Assembly (NCBI GenBank): GCA_034008185.1 | Contig: CM067081.1 | Span: 107,269,265 to 107,333,264 of the forward strand | DNA: 64,000 bases | Direction of reading: 5' to 3' | From: Gorsachius magnificus | Taxonomy: Eukaryota > Chordata > Aves > Pelecaniformes > Ardeidae | Part shown: positions 33,029 to 46,700 of the stretch, in pieces | Position numbering within the stretch: the first letter of the stretch is position 1 | How the letters are laid out: the number at the start of each line of letters is the position of its first letter | Notes under the pieces: model-generated | The model's input: the letters and a program-made list of their open reading frames with translations, nothing else | Database searches by the model: none | Told to the model about the DNA's origin: nothing | Position numbers and translations under genes: made by a program

Positions 33029-36000
33029 TACTTACCTCCTTCTCATTCAGAGCAAGCAAAAAGTTTCAGCAACCCCAGTAAAACTCATATGCAGTCACCC
33101 AGCCCTGCCCTTTCTGCTTGCAACACAAACTCCAAGATGAGCTGAATCAGTGACCATTGCATTATTTCACTGACTCCAAACCTTTCTCTTGGATAGCGTT
33201 GCATGTGAGTTTACTTCCCAGTGATGTGCCGTCACTCACACTGTGTCTGAAGGTCAGAGCACAGAATGCACATGTAGAATTCTTTGTATTTCTAATTTAC
33301 TTAAACAGATTTATAAATATAAACCTTTGCATGTGATTGCTGATCCTGCAGTAGGGACACAGAGTGAACAGCAGATCAAAAAGCAATGCTCTTCATCCGG
33401 CAAAGGGGAAGAAAAACCTGATACTGGCAAGCAGAAACATGGAAAACATGTAGTACCCTTAACCAAGTGGCAATGCAGGAACAATTCTGCCGTGTTCCTT
33501 TCTTCTCATGTTTGAAGAGGATGTAATTGCTTTTTATATCTTATCACTTTCTCTGTGCTTCCATCACAAAATGCAGTATTTTACATATTTGTTGTTTTCT
33601 TTGTCACTCCCTAGAAATGCTTCTGCACAGCTTGAGCTTGCACTCTTTAAATGATCAGTAATTTATCATTTGTGGTTTGTGTTTGTACTCTCGGTGCCTC
33701 TGATACTATCTTGCACTTGTGCTCTCAAGGCTTTTGCTATCATGCTGTGGCTGTGCTCTCAGCAGCCCTTGAACTCAAGTGCATTCCTGAATTCTGCCAA
33801 TTTCTCCTCCTTATCTTTATGACTGTGAGGCACATTTCCCAAAACATCTGAGCAATGGCAGCTCATACCTTTTTTGAGTAAGAACATAGAGAAGAAGGAG
33901 AAGTTCACTTTGCTACAAAATCTACCCTTCTTATTTATGTTGTCGCTTTTAAAATCAAAATAGCAGTGGCAAGTACTAACTTACCTATTACTGGAAACTT
34001 ACCTTCTGCTTATCTAGTATCTGTATTAAATACTACCTCAATTCACCAGACAGACCACAGCGATTCTGGCAGATTTCAGGGCCGAGGTAATGGGAACCAG
34101 AGTCTGGTTTTAGAATACGAAAACTCTGAGTGTTTCAGAGGTCAGATCTTACTTCTAACCCAGACTTCAAATGAGACAAATGTTCATATAATGGGCAATG
34201 CACCTTCATCTCTGATCCACATTTAATAGAATTATGTAAGTCATATACCAGTGACATGTGCTTTTATCCCATTTGAGAGATGTTCTCACAAGATTGAGCC
34301 CCACACCACTAGCGTGTCTAGTTTGTAAATCCTAGTAGCACAGGAGCAAGAGAGTAATTGCTGATACTCGGCTCTGCTAGCAGTATTTGTGAACACACTG
34401 AACAAGAAGAGTGTACCTTGTAGAGACCCCCTACATCATGAACTGCCTCAGGATCAGAAATGGGCTGTGCTAATTACCTGCTGTGAACTTTGCACACTTT
34501 AGGTCTGACCAAGCCCCAGTTTAAGCATGCCACTACGGAAAGACAGGCCTGTAATATATCTAACGTCATTTAACAAGCCTTGTGTATTAAGAATTAAGCA
34601 GAGTTCATCCTTCTGCTTACAATCTTCCTAGGAGAAAAATGCAGTAACAAGATTCAGGTTAAAATGTCTGCAGCACATCATGAAAAAACAACTGTCTAGC
34701 AATTCCCCTTGTTTTTATAGCAACTACAGTATAACATATAGCAGTCTAGTTTACCAATATTTGTTAGCTTATGTTCCTTGCCTGTATGTCTTTATGTAAA
34801 AACCCTTCATGTTTTCTTTGACTGCTCTTCTCTCAATAAATTATGACTCTTTGCAGAGAATCTCAGAAAAAAATAATGTTCCTTGCTTAAATGATTTTAA
34901 GATGCATGTGAAAGATGCATAAATAATTATTGTAAAAGCGGTCTTGTCGCAATGAACACATTGTAGAGCAAAAATCACCATCATGTAATATCTCATCCTA
35001 TGCAGCTAGGAAGCTAGCAATATACTCCATACAGTATGGAACAGACCATGTTCTAGAAGTGAAAATGCACTATTAATTGGAGAAGTCTACAGATACTGGA
35101 AGGACTGGGACTTCACCCTAAAAATAATTTTCTGATCATTTCTCAGGGAGGAGATCCTACTCACTCTGAAATTAAAAATACATTCTGGTTGACTTCAGTG
35201 TCAAGACAATCAAGCATTAACAAACAAAAAAATATAGCGTGTAAGTGTTTAGTTGCAGAAATTTTAACTCTTTCTTTTTCTTAGCTTTCGAAAAAACTGA
35301 TCTAATTTGAACACAGAAACACAAATAACTGCAATGTATCTTGTATCTTTTGTTGCTCAGGAAGAGCACCACATACTGAATTTCCCATTTTCATGAGACA
35401 GAAGAACACACAAACATTGTTCAAAACAAATACCTCCCTGTGCCAGATACTGTATACTGGTATGAAACAAACCTGAACTCAGATCCCCACAAAGGTTTTC
35501 AAGTGAGGTAGTTTGGATAGAGTTAGGCATCAAAAGCAGTGGAGTCACAACTGAACATATGTTAAAGTAGCAGAATAAATTAGGTGGAATGAATTACTCA
35601 GCAGTGTAAAACTACTGATAGTAAAGAGAATATGAGCATCAAAGGTATCAAGGCTGAATTCTGAATTCTCATGTGACTTGAATAGGCTTATGCCTAGTCA
35701 TAAATATCGAATACCTTCCTTGGACTATTTATCACTAAACTGAACAGATTCAGATCTCATTATCGATCTTTAATATAGGTATGGTAAATACTTGTGATAT
35801 CTGCCTTAAGAATTATTTAATCCTTGAAATGAAACACAAAAAAATAGTTAAGTCTACTAAACTTACTATGGAGTAGATAAGCCTTTGAGTGCCTCTCCAA
35901 ACAAAACTGTGACAGGATACATTACAGTTGATATATCTTCCTGTTCACACATACAGAGCATTAATATGTACTACAGTATTACAGACAAAAATACTTAAGT

Positions 36001-36508
36001 ATTTTAAAAATAGAAACAGGTTGCTATTCTAAGTTGGAAAAACACCTGTTTCAACTCTTCTTCTTGACCCATTTACTTTATAAAGTTGTTACCAAATACT
36101 TTGATTTTCTACTAAGATTCCAGATGCTTGTATCTCACTGTATTGTTGAATAGAGCTTGCATGCTGCTAAGACACTTTTTTAATAACATGTTTTATTATA
36201 AACTGATAATCTAAACATTTTCTGTGTTCATACATTAGAGTAATGATTATATAATAGTGCTTTAGCAATGTACTATTGATTGACAGGAAGCAATATAAGA
36301 AATATGATAATAATAAAGGATAATTTGTTCCTTAGTGGGGTTTACAGTGTGGCAGAGACTTGTTCTGATTATCGTAAGAATACCTTGCCTCTACCTAATA
36401 AGACATGATGCAGCGATATCAATTCCACAAGGAACAAAAAAGAACCCCCTTTCCTCCTTAGCGTCCTGGCTGATATGTGAACAAAACACCTGTATCTCAG
36501 TTTCATTT
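33029..36508. other. AT-rich non-coding DNA
   Basis: No supported gene or repeat. Open frames are at most 90 codons and have no family motif. Confidence 0.55.
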
Positions 36509-37793
36509 CATAGAATCATAGAATCATTTAGGTTGGAAAAGAGCTTTAAGATCATCAAGTCCAACCTTTAACCTAACCTGCCATCCCACCACTAAAACAT
36601 GTCCCTAAGCACCTCATCTATCCTTCTTTTAAATACCTCCAGGGATGGGGACTCGACCACCTCCCTGGGCAGCCCATTCCAGAGCCTGACAACCCTTTCC
36701 GTGAAGAAGTTTTTCCTAATGGCTAGCCTAAACCTGCCCTGGTGCAACTTCAAACCATTCCCCCTCATCCTATCATCTGTTACCAGGGAGAAGAGGCTGA
36801 CCCCCACCTCGCTACAGCCTCCTTTCAGGCAGTTGTAGAGGGCAATCAGGTCTCCCCTCAGCCTCCTCTTCTCCAGACTAAACAATCCCAGTTCCCTCAG
36901 TCGCTCCTCATAAGACTTGTGCTCCAGACCCCTCACCAGCTTTGTGGCTCTCCTCTGGACCTGTTCCAGCAAGGCAACATCTTTCTTGTAGCGAGGGGCC
37001 CAAAACTGAACACAGTATTCGAGGTGCGGCCTCACCAGCACCAGTACAGGGGCATGATCACTTCCCTACTCCTGCTGGCCACACTATTCCTGATATCGGC
37101 CAGGATGCCATTGGCCTTCTTGGCCACCTGGGCACACTGCTGGCTCATAGTCAGCTGGCTGTCAATCAGTACCCCCAGGTCTTTTTCCACCAGGCAGCTT
37201 TCCAGATGCTCTTCCCCAAGCCTGTAGCGTTGCATGGGGTTGTTGTGACCCAAGTGCAGGACCCGGCACTTGGCCTTGTTGAACCTCATACAGTTGGCCT
37301 CGGCCCATCGATCCAGCCTGTCTAGATCCCTCTGCAGAGCCCTCCTCCCCTCCAGCAGATCAACACTACCACCCAACTTGGTGTCATCTGCAAACTTACT
37401 GAGGGTGAACTCAATCACCTCATCCAGATCATTGGTAAAGATATTAAACAGAGCTGGCCCCAACACTGAGCCCTGTGGGGGACACCACTTGTTACTGGCC
37501 ACCAACTGGATTTAACTGCATTCACCACAACTGTCTGGGCTCAGTCATCCAGTGAGTTTTTTACCCGGCGAAGAGTACGCCTCTCTAAGCCATGGGCTCT
37601 AGTAGAATGCTGTGGGAGACAGTGTCAAAGGCCTTGTTGAAGTCCAGGTATACAACATCCACAGCCTTTCCCTCATCTACTAGGTGGGTCACCTGGTCAT
37701 AGAAAGAAATCAGGTTGGTCAAGCAGGATCTGCCTTTCGTGAACCCATGCTAGCTGGGCCTGACCCCCTGATTGTCCTCCATATGCCTGGTGA
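36509..37793 (-). mobile_element. CR1 LINE copy B, 5'-truncated
   Basis: A minus-strand CR1 of about 1285 bp. The 3' tail (two ATTCTATG units) is at 36509-36525. The 5' truncation at about 37793 corresponds to about 3618 of copy A. The two translated products are nearly identical: in the 150 residues after the PQGSVLGP block I see one amino-acid difference. It has its own flanks and its own truncation point, so it is an independent insertion, not a duplicate of copy A with its surroundings. Confidence 0.95.
36592..37793 (-). pseudogene. CR1 ORF2 (reverse transcriptase), broken
   Basis: Retains QHGF-like and FTKGR blocks, motif A, the catalytic FADD box (37383-37394) and an intact C-terminal tail ending at 36592. 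It carries the same three lesions as copy A: the short loss near 37597, TGA at 37541-37543, and the extra 2 nt near 37471-37476. It also has a private 1-nt loss near 37041, in the codons for Leu-Val after MPLY, which shifts frame again. The Gly codon that is TGA in copy A is intact here. Confidence 0.92.
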
Positions 37794-37910
37794 TTTATAA
37801 TATCACGTACATAAAAGACAACAAAAGCCACACATAGAAACATCATGGTGAGTTGAGATACTCCCCACATTAGCAAAACCCAACAGAATTACTTCATTTA
37901 CATACAAATA

Positions 37911-37964
37911 TGCATGTGTGTACATGTACACACACACACAAGCATGTACATATGTATGTATATG
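37911..37964. repeat. (CA)n/(TA)n compound microsatellite
   Basis: Alternating CA, TG and TATG units with a partly palindromic centre (TGTACATGTACA). Confidence 0.85.
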
Positions 37965-38293
37965 CTCACTTTGGGCAGAGACCATTTTGATTGTCAAATC
38001 TAATTTTCCATCATCACATACAATCACATAATATGACTAGCCCAGACTCTATAAGGCACCTGTGCAATCTGTATTTTTTGTGTTCTGTGATGTCTATTTT
38101 TTAGGATTATCTAGTATTTTTACTCAAGAAATTATGGCAATAAGCTTTCTGTCTGTTCTTTATGCTTTCTGATTCGTTACCGTTTTAACTTGGGGTAGGG
38201 GTTAGTACAGTCTGACAGTTGTTAGTAGGTAGGGGGGCTTAGGGCTTGTGATACAGATTGAACAGGTACCCCATATTACCTGTGAAAGTATTT

Positions 38294-38306
38294 GGGGGGG
38301 GGGGGG
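38294..38306 (+). repeat. G13 homopolymer
   Basis: Thirteen consecutive G, first of three equal runs within 1 kb. Confidence 0.9.
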
Positions 38307-38952
38307 AATTTACACCTTTTTTTAAATATCTGTCAGCTCTGAACATCTGGAAATTCCACCCTGGGAGGACTTCAGATCAGAGTAGTTAAAGGCTTTCTTT
38401 GAGCCCCTGCAGCTCACTTTGAGCTCACATGATGACTAAGGAAGATGGAAGTACTGGAGACAAAAAGAATTACTGGTTTATTACCAATACTTCACCATCT
38501 CCAGTACTCTCTACAATATACCAGTAACTCAACAGTCAAAAGAAAGTTTCACCCTTGTTGAAAGTGTTAAAATGTGCATGAGACGTGGTGGAAGAGGGAT
38601 TACGACTTTATGATAAAATTCTTTAATCCTTTATTTTAAGATGTTTTTGGACAAAACCAACTGGCTATCAATTTTATCCCAACAGCTTTTGGAAGAAATA
38701 TTTATATTCAACACAAGGGTAGCCATATCCAATATCCAAACCCATACATTTCCTGTTCAGTGAACAAACTGGGCTGATAAAATTAGTAGATGAACAGCAA
38801 CATTTCCTAATTTGTTCACAACTCAAAGCCCAGATGTGGTATTGCCCTTGCCCCACAACATGCATAAGCCAACTGGTCCCCTGTTCAACAAAATATCCTT
38901 GTGTGTGGGATGCTGGAAACAATTTAAGCTGCAACAGAAGAAGGAAAATCAA

Positions 38953-38965
38953 GGGGGGGGGGGGG
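38953..38965 (+). repeat. G13 homopolymer
   Basis: Thirteen consecutive G preceded by CAA. Confidence 0.9.
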
Positions 38966-39252
38966 CATTTCAGATGGTTGAAAATACTGCGGATCAACTG
39001 TGCATGCAAATTAAAACAAACTTCATTAATTTATAAATATCCTTGTTATGGAATACAATTACCAACACCTCATGTCTCTTTAACCTACCGTTGTTAGCCA
39101 GTTCTTTGAAAGTGTCTTGATATAATGGTGGGGTTTCAATTTGTCATGGCTGCAAACATACTGAATTGAGTTTCTATCAAGAGACAGAAAGAAAGACTGG
39201 ACTTTAGCCTTGAACTACATGAGCATCAGTTTGAGAAGAAACACTGAAGTAA

Positions 39253-39265
39253 GGGGGGGGGGGGG
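39253..39265 (+). repeat. G13 homopolymer
   Basis: Thirteen consecutive G preceded by TAA, 300 bp after the previous run. Confidence 0.9.
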
Positions 39266-40649
39266 ATAAGAGAAACTAGCTTGAAAAAGAAAAGCCTACT
39301 TGGTATTTGGAAAAGCCTGCATTGAATTTCTTGCTGACTTTCTAAGCATACAGTTAGAAGTTTTAATGAAATTAACGCTACATTTCTATTTAATAAGGAA
39401 CATTATACATTTATCTTTTTTTCTCCTCTCCCCATATAACACTAGAAATTGTTTTCTTGCAACAGAAGAAATTCAGTGTACTTTTTCCGAACCAATGAAT
39501 GTATATAACATGTATTTCAAAAATGTCTAGGCTGGCACATACGCTTGTTTGTTAAAGAAGTGTTTCTTATCTATTCAAAATGCCTTGTCTTGTCTGTTGC
39601 AGTGTTTATTCTATCCATTACCTACACTGATTTTCCTTGTGTTTTAAACTCTTTTAAACCAGTTTAAACAGCACACAGCTTACTGGTTTCAAATTTACAA
39701 CTAATATATTTCAATTGATATAAACAATGCTAAAATATTTTAACTTTTTATAACTTTGTTATTCCTTCATCTCTGTTTCTCTCTATTTGTCTATGTTTGC
39801 AACAAATTAGAATGAAAGGTTTCTAAAATGGTAAGCCTGCAACCAAAGTAGACAATACCTCTGATTTTATTTTTATTTAAGCATACACTTTAAAACAAGT
39901 GGAACAAGTACATGAGGTAGAAAATACCAAGTTTTACTCAGTATTCACCATTCAGGCTTCACAGCTCCACTTAGACACCTCAAGTCTCATTTATCATTGA
40001 TATTAAGTACTCTGTGGATACACCAGCTTTTATAGTTAATAGTATTCTGTATAGGGTTTGGAGTGATTTGATCTTTCCCTTGCTCAAAATAAAAAAAAAA
40101 ACAAAAAAACCCTCAGAAAAACAAACTCATTGAGGAAATAGTGTCATCTTTCTCTAACATATACACAAATTCCTTTGTGATACAAAAATTTATCAGATCA
40201 AGTGTCATCTCCTGTACCCAACTGTATTCAATCAATAGCTGCCTGCAATAGTGTCACAAGCCTCTCAGCTTCAGTATACAGCGTGAAACAAATCTCCAGT
40301 GGGCTTTGTATTTCACATTAGTTTGTATATTAACAAACATACTTGGTAAAAACTTTTGAGAGGGTAAAAGGTATCTAGTTCAGGTTCCTGAGATGAAATA
40401 TTAGCCACTTAAAAGTGACAGTGGTTTGGGGATAATCATGCACATTCAGTATCAAGAGGTACTTCAACAGATATTTTTAAGTCAATCACTTAAAAATATT
40501 GAAGATTTCAAAAGGAAGGTAATTCAAATAACTAAGATGGAAACATTTCTTCTAAAGAGGTCAATAACTTTTGGGTTTTGCCCTCCACAACTTAAGAAAT
40601 TCCATAAAATAACATTTCTCCATTTTCCCTCATTTATCATTCACTGCAG

Positions 40650-40713
40650 AGATTCTGGCAGAAATTTGTGCTCTATTGTGACTTGCACTGATGTCAACAT
40701 TCCTCCTGGAAAG
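40650..40713 (+). other. Weak candidate internal exon, 64 nt
   Basis: A pyrimidine-rich stretch ending CACTGCAG precedes this segment and AAG|GTGAAA follows it, giving both splice-site types. The open frame across it reads GRNLCSIVTCTDVNIPPGK. I do not recognise the protein family, and no neighbouring exons are visible. Splice-like pairs of this quality arise by chance in AT-rich DNA, so this is a suggestion only. Confidence 0.12.
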
Positions 40714-43700
40714 GTGAAAACTCTTTTTCTTTTCATCTATGAGATATATAAATAAATATAATCTGTAGTCATTCAAAAGCAGTTATGTTCATATACTTAT
40801 GAATTCATACACATTCCTATCATGCAGAAAGGGAAAACAGTTACAAAGTGGAGAAAATTCTGAGTTTCTATGGTTATATTTAGTTCCTATTAATCTGTGC
40901 TAGACAGGTTTCATTACATCTAGGATGCTAGATGGCACTATTTCATTTGTGGCCATGTCTATCTTAACCACCATCAAGATCATTGGAGATAGACAGCAGA
41001 AATTAGGTATAAACACCACTACTAATTTATTACAAGCCATTTAAATGGAGAGAGAAAAAAAACCAAAAAACAACAAACTTCTGGAATTAATCTACTCATA
41101 CTAAACCTTTTAAACATGACTGTCCAGTACGACATTTCAATGTCAGTTAGTAAGAACATAAAAGTGCACATCTCTAAATGTAATAAATATGCCCCCAAAA
41201 CATCCAAATCTACAGTATTTGATAATATATATTGATACTCCTATGAATGCATGAGACAGGATGATACAGGATTAGGTATACTATATCAGAAATCATGACA
41301 ATGTCTCATCGTTGGAAAAGGCAAGAGAGACACGGCTAATTGGAAGAACCAAAGAAGCAGGAGTTGGGATGAACAGACAATACTATTTATTCTCTGTAGA
41401 CAAGACATTCATCTTTCCAAAGATGCTGTGTCTTACAGTTCATGGCATATTATCCAAAGCAAACTTTGCATTGTTTTGTGTTATACCAATGCCCTATGAA
41501 CAACAAACTTGGGGTATTTCTGCTCACTGAAAAAATGCTTAATTGCTGTTACTGCAGATTTTCAGTGCTGATGTACTCTTGCATTGCAACATCAACATAT
41601 TAACTCAAGAAAAAAAAATAGTACAGGTATAAGAAACTAATTCAAGTTAACTAAGTACTATATACAACCTGATCTTTTCTGCTGAAATGAAGTGTTCCTT
41701 CACCTATACCACAGGAGCACTACAACAGTGGTACAAAAAGCAACAAGTAATCAATTTTTTCCCCCAAACAAAAAACTTTTTCCATTTAACAAATATTACA
41801 TGATCACTTTTGTGCTACTTCCTGGCTTTTGTAATCAAGTGACTACCATTGTTAACAAGGTTGGATTTTTACAACTTTCAACATGATTTGGGCACTTTGG
41901 GGACATATTTACTACATTTTAAAACACTGGTGAATTATTTCAGTTCACAGTTATGTACTCATTGACTGACATGGAAATTAGATTGATGTAAAAGAAATGA
42001 ATCCTAAGTTCATAGGAGAAAAAAGCTTTTCAAGAAAGCTAGGTGTATGTGAACAGACTGTGTTACTAAATGAATATAATTCTGATTTTTTTGTCCTAGA
42101 GCTCACAATTAAAAGTTAACAGATTAGTTTTAGTCAACTATTGTGAAAATGTGTATGAATTACATCCTACCTAAGAGTTTTAAAAAGTTTTGTAGAAAAC
42201 AGTATTTAATGGTGAATTTTAATACATTTATGAAGGACTTACTGACGTTATTGATATATTAGGTAAAAAGCAAATATTAGACAAAAGCCATCCTTTTTTA
42301 AATAGTTATAGTAGTACAAGATACTACATACTTTCAGAAACCAGAGCAGACTGCTTAGGATACCTACCTGATATTTTGCCTGCAAAAGACTCATCCTGCA
42401 TAGGATGTAAAATGAAGTCAGAACTTAAATTAAAGGGCCTCCTTCAAGAAAGCCACCCTGTTCTGAAGTTCTGACATTTATGTGCTTAAAGTCTATAGCA
42501 CTTTTAGTGAATGAAGCTACCTAAAGAAGAAAAGAACAGCATTATCATCAAAACTTATGATACTCATTAAGTCTTTTGATGAGCATAGGTGAATTTAATT
42601 GCTCTTCAGAGCCTGGGAGATAAATCGTAAAAATTGCATACAAAATTAACAAGATCACCTCAAGAAACTGGTAGCTTCTATTGGCATCCCTGAAAATAAA
42701 ATGGTCTTCATATATCACCTGGGGATTCATCACTCTTGAGTAATGCATTTACCATCTGTGCTCATCCCAAACTACTTGGACAAAGTGTCTGAACTTCATA
42801 AATATTCTTGGGTAAACAACTCTTCTGCTTCCCCAGATAAGTGAACAGATAATTATTCACAGCCCCATTTTTCTAATATAGAAGTAGTAAAAGTAGTCAG
42901 CTAGACTAAAAGCATATTTCAGATCAGGAAACATTGCTTGAGTTGATGTTAAAGATCTCCAGTTTGATGAATAAAACCAACTGGAATACTGCATGCTTCA
43001 AAACCTGCTAGAATGGAGCAATAATCAGACCCTATCTCCAATTCATCCTTTCTGAGGTGAATGTTCCTTGTCTGGCATTCGCCCTTATGATCTACATCTC
43101 CAATCATCTGAATAGCTGAACACTTCAACATTTCTAGGGAGTAAGCAATAGTCAGTGCAAAGAATGCAAGAGTACAATAACCAACTTATTAACAACTTGT
43201 CTTTGGGTAAAAAATAACAGGGAGGCTAGAGAAAAAACAAATTAATGGTTCCCATGGTTTCCTTAACCTTCCAAGAAGCCTTCTAGAGCTTTCATAGTAT
43301 CTGTCAGAAGGTCAGAGATCCTCTTTACTGTTCTCCAATTCAGAATAATGGTGTCTAACCTGAGAAACTTAATCTCTTAAATCTATTGGTGCCCATCTAT
43401 ATCCTGGTCTTAATAGTAGGATTTTCCATCATAAGAACCTCTATGAATTTCCTGGCAAATAACGTAACTGTCCCAATGGTAACTCTCTCCCAAAGTGAGA
43501 TTACTTAACTGTGATAAGTTTTGATGGCCTTCTCAAAGTTCCATCCATTAACCCCAAGTCTATCATTAAGTGTCAATCCAGAAGAGCAAAACACACACCC
43601 TGGACTGCAGTTTAGATCGAAACATTGTTAAAAAAACTGATTCTGTTTTTCAGTATTTCTGAAAAAGAGATATTACAGTGAAGTTGTAATGGTATAGAAA

Positions 43701-46700
43701 ATAATATTGCAAATTCCTTCAGTTTCAAAGAATATGATTTGGAAGGTAATGTACTGTTCTCTGCCTAACTCAAGGCCCACAGTTTCAACACAGACAAAAA
43801 AGCCACCACACAGGGGTACCATATTAGAAAAAAAGATGGTCTGGGGCCTTTTCAGATAATAAAGGGAGTTGACCAAGCATTTACACATCGTAACAGACTA
43901 CCTTGGAGAAAGAAAAGACATAACTACTAAATAAGTTTAAAACAGCAAAGGAATGCATTATCGCCATTGAATTCCTCTCTTACAGAGTACAACTGCTATT
44001 CATGGCTCTGTTCAGATGGAAGAAATTATACCCATTTAGAATAAAGGAAGTTATTTTGTACAAATAAGCCTATAGAAAAATAAATGTCATTATGTTGCAC
44101 TGTCAATAGATAATGGCATTGCCTTATCAACTGTCAACAAATCTATTTTAGAACCAATACTCAATGAAAGCACAATATAAACAGTAAACACATCTAAGCA
44201 AGCACCTAGTGCTTTTAGATTTTGAAGAGAGAAGTGTTCTTACTCTAAGCTAGTTAGATCTGTAAACTGAGCACAGAATTAATTTTATGCCAGCAAATTA
44301 CTGGTTTTAACAGGTTATGCAAGGCACGGAACCATATAATTGCCCTACACTTGAAATATGCTCTCATTCAAATAGTGAGAATGAAGTTAGCTGAAAGTGT
44401 AGTACATGAAGGGTGGGGGTGGGGAATCACATTTTATCTGTGCAATGACTTGTTCTTTACAGGTGGTTGGTTGAAAAATTAGCAGCTATTATTTTCTGCA
44501 GTAATAAATTCTAATATTTGAAGAAAGAAAGAACAGATGGATTGCCAGTTCATTGCCACTTGCCACAGCACAATGAAGATTTAATGTTTATGATGAGCAA
44601 TTCACTCTTTACATAACCACTATACTAGCATTCTAGTATTAAGTCTCATCATCCCATTTTAAAGCAGACTAGTTTCTTATGCTTCTTCAATATGCAGTTT
44701 GGTTTTATTTTTGTTAGTATTATATACAAATTGCTCTAAGAAATTTTAGCCTTATTTAAACTACATGTCTTTTAGGCACAGTTCACTCATTTTTATTTTG
44801 CAAAAATAAAAAATATAATGGTCTATATTTGCAACCATAATTTCTGTTGATTTAATCAGAAAGGCTTCATATTCTGACTCAAGAAGCTTCTCCCACTAAA
44901 ATGTACTGGTAGATAGGTGAACACATCTGTCTGTGGCTACAGTAAAATAATATTTTATCATTCCCTATAATAACTTCCTTTGAATGGCCCCTCACTGTGA
45001 AAAAGGGCCAGCAACACACAAAAGAGAAACTCCTGTGGCTCAGTGGCATCTCAGTGGCATCCCAAACTCTGAATCTCAGCCAGCCACCTTCTGACTTCCT
45101 AAAATCTTTGCAGTCTGACTTTCTAAAAAGTTTTTTCAGTAGTACAAAAACCCCCTGTATATGACTAATATTTTCTACGATTCAACTGAGCAAACATTTT
45201 CCACTATAGTTGTAGTTTCATTTTGAATATTGGTATTCTATTATCAGGCTTTTTGTACACAGCATGACAGAGACTACAGGGATGAGTTTTTTAGCAGTTT
45301 CCACAAGAGTGGAAAAATTAAAAGATATACTCTTTAAAAATGAACAAAATACAGCAAAAGAACTTTCTTAAGGGAAAATGTGAGATGGAACAGTTTTTAC
45401 TTTGTCACGTGGCTTATCCAGAGATTCTGTCAACTTCCCTATGCTTGATTTCCTAGGAATAGTCTTACCAAAAGCAACAGGATCCCTTCAGCTCTTGCCT
45501 TAGTCCCATTACCCATTGTTTTGATGTGGAGGCCAGCCTGCTTCTATTTGCAACTTCTCTGATTCCTAACTTTATACAGCAGAATTACTGATTAGAAAGA
45601 ACTCTGGTGTTTGCCCAAACAGGTCCGATCTTAACATTCAGGAGCAAGTCCTAGGTAAAACTATATAGACAAACAGGCTCCTCAAGGAGGTGGCTTAAGT
45701 CACCTGGAGAGAGCCATACTTCAAAAGCACTGAAAAGACATGGGCAGAGAACTCTGTGGTGGTAAAAGCAGAAACTTGAATGAATTCATAATTGAAATCT
45801 GAATAGCAAAAAAACCAACAATAACAAACAAAACAAACACTGATTTTTGTTCCTTTGCTTCTCATCTACTCAACTTTTGCTTCATGAGTGTTTTACTTGT
45901 GTAAATAATTACAAAACCATTAGAGGGTGCTGAAGAATATCCAGCATAATTTTAGGCTTTGTAAGAGCAGTAAAATGTAACCCCATTTTTACATTACAAA
46001 AAGCACCTTCTTTTTAGCCTATACATCAATTCTTACAAATTCAACTCACTGTAAAAAAGCAAGTAACTCACATTACCCAACCTATTTGCATGCCTGTGAT
46101 TTTGCTCAACTCTTAGTTTTCACCTACTCTTCTTAAAAAGTCTTTCAAATATTCACAACAATCTGTGAGTGCACAGACCACCTCCTGGAGCACCATAAGC
46201 ATGTGAAACAAGCTGGAAAGAAGCACAAAGTGAAAGCCTTTTACATTTCTGCAAGGTCAGACTACATGATGAGTCATCCTATGTACACTGTTCTCAATCA
46301 AAGCACTGTTCAGTCATCCTCTGGGGTATTTAGGAGGGAGAAAGAAGCACAGATTTCTGTACTTTTTCAAATATGCTTTTTATTCTTTTACACCCGTATT
46401 AATCCATATCAATTAGAAGACTATGAGAACATGCAATACTTTCTTGCTTAAAGAAGTTCAAAGAGAACTAAAGGGATACATCATATTTTGAAACTACTAA
46501 AATAAGCTATTTTTCAGTACAGTAAAATCTTAAGTGTTTTGGGTTTTGTCTGAAATCACAATTATTTTCAAAGCAAAAAAAAGTAATAGGAGGAGTTATA
46601 ATAATCTCATTAGTTAGAACCACAAAAAATGCTGTAATATGTTGACTGTGTGTAGAAAAAGTGTTGTTCATTTTAAGTAATGAATTTAGTCTCTTTTGAT

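Noticed and set aside
36742..37325. 161- and 127-codon plus-strand frames
   Set aside because: Antisense shadows of CR1 copy B; no independent coding evidence.
37911..37964. CA/TA repeat as a CRISPR-like or origin element
   Set aside because: Simple microsatellite without spacers or conserved repeat units; a vertebrate context also excludes CRISPR.
38674..39009. 111-codon minus-strand frame
   Set aside because: Runs through a G13 homopolymer and has no recognisable domain; likely chance.
40426..40755. 109-codon frame as a single-exon gene
   Set aside because: No family motif and low complexity at both ends; only the inner 64-nt splice-like segment was kept, at very low confidence.
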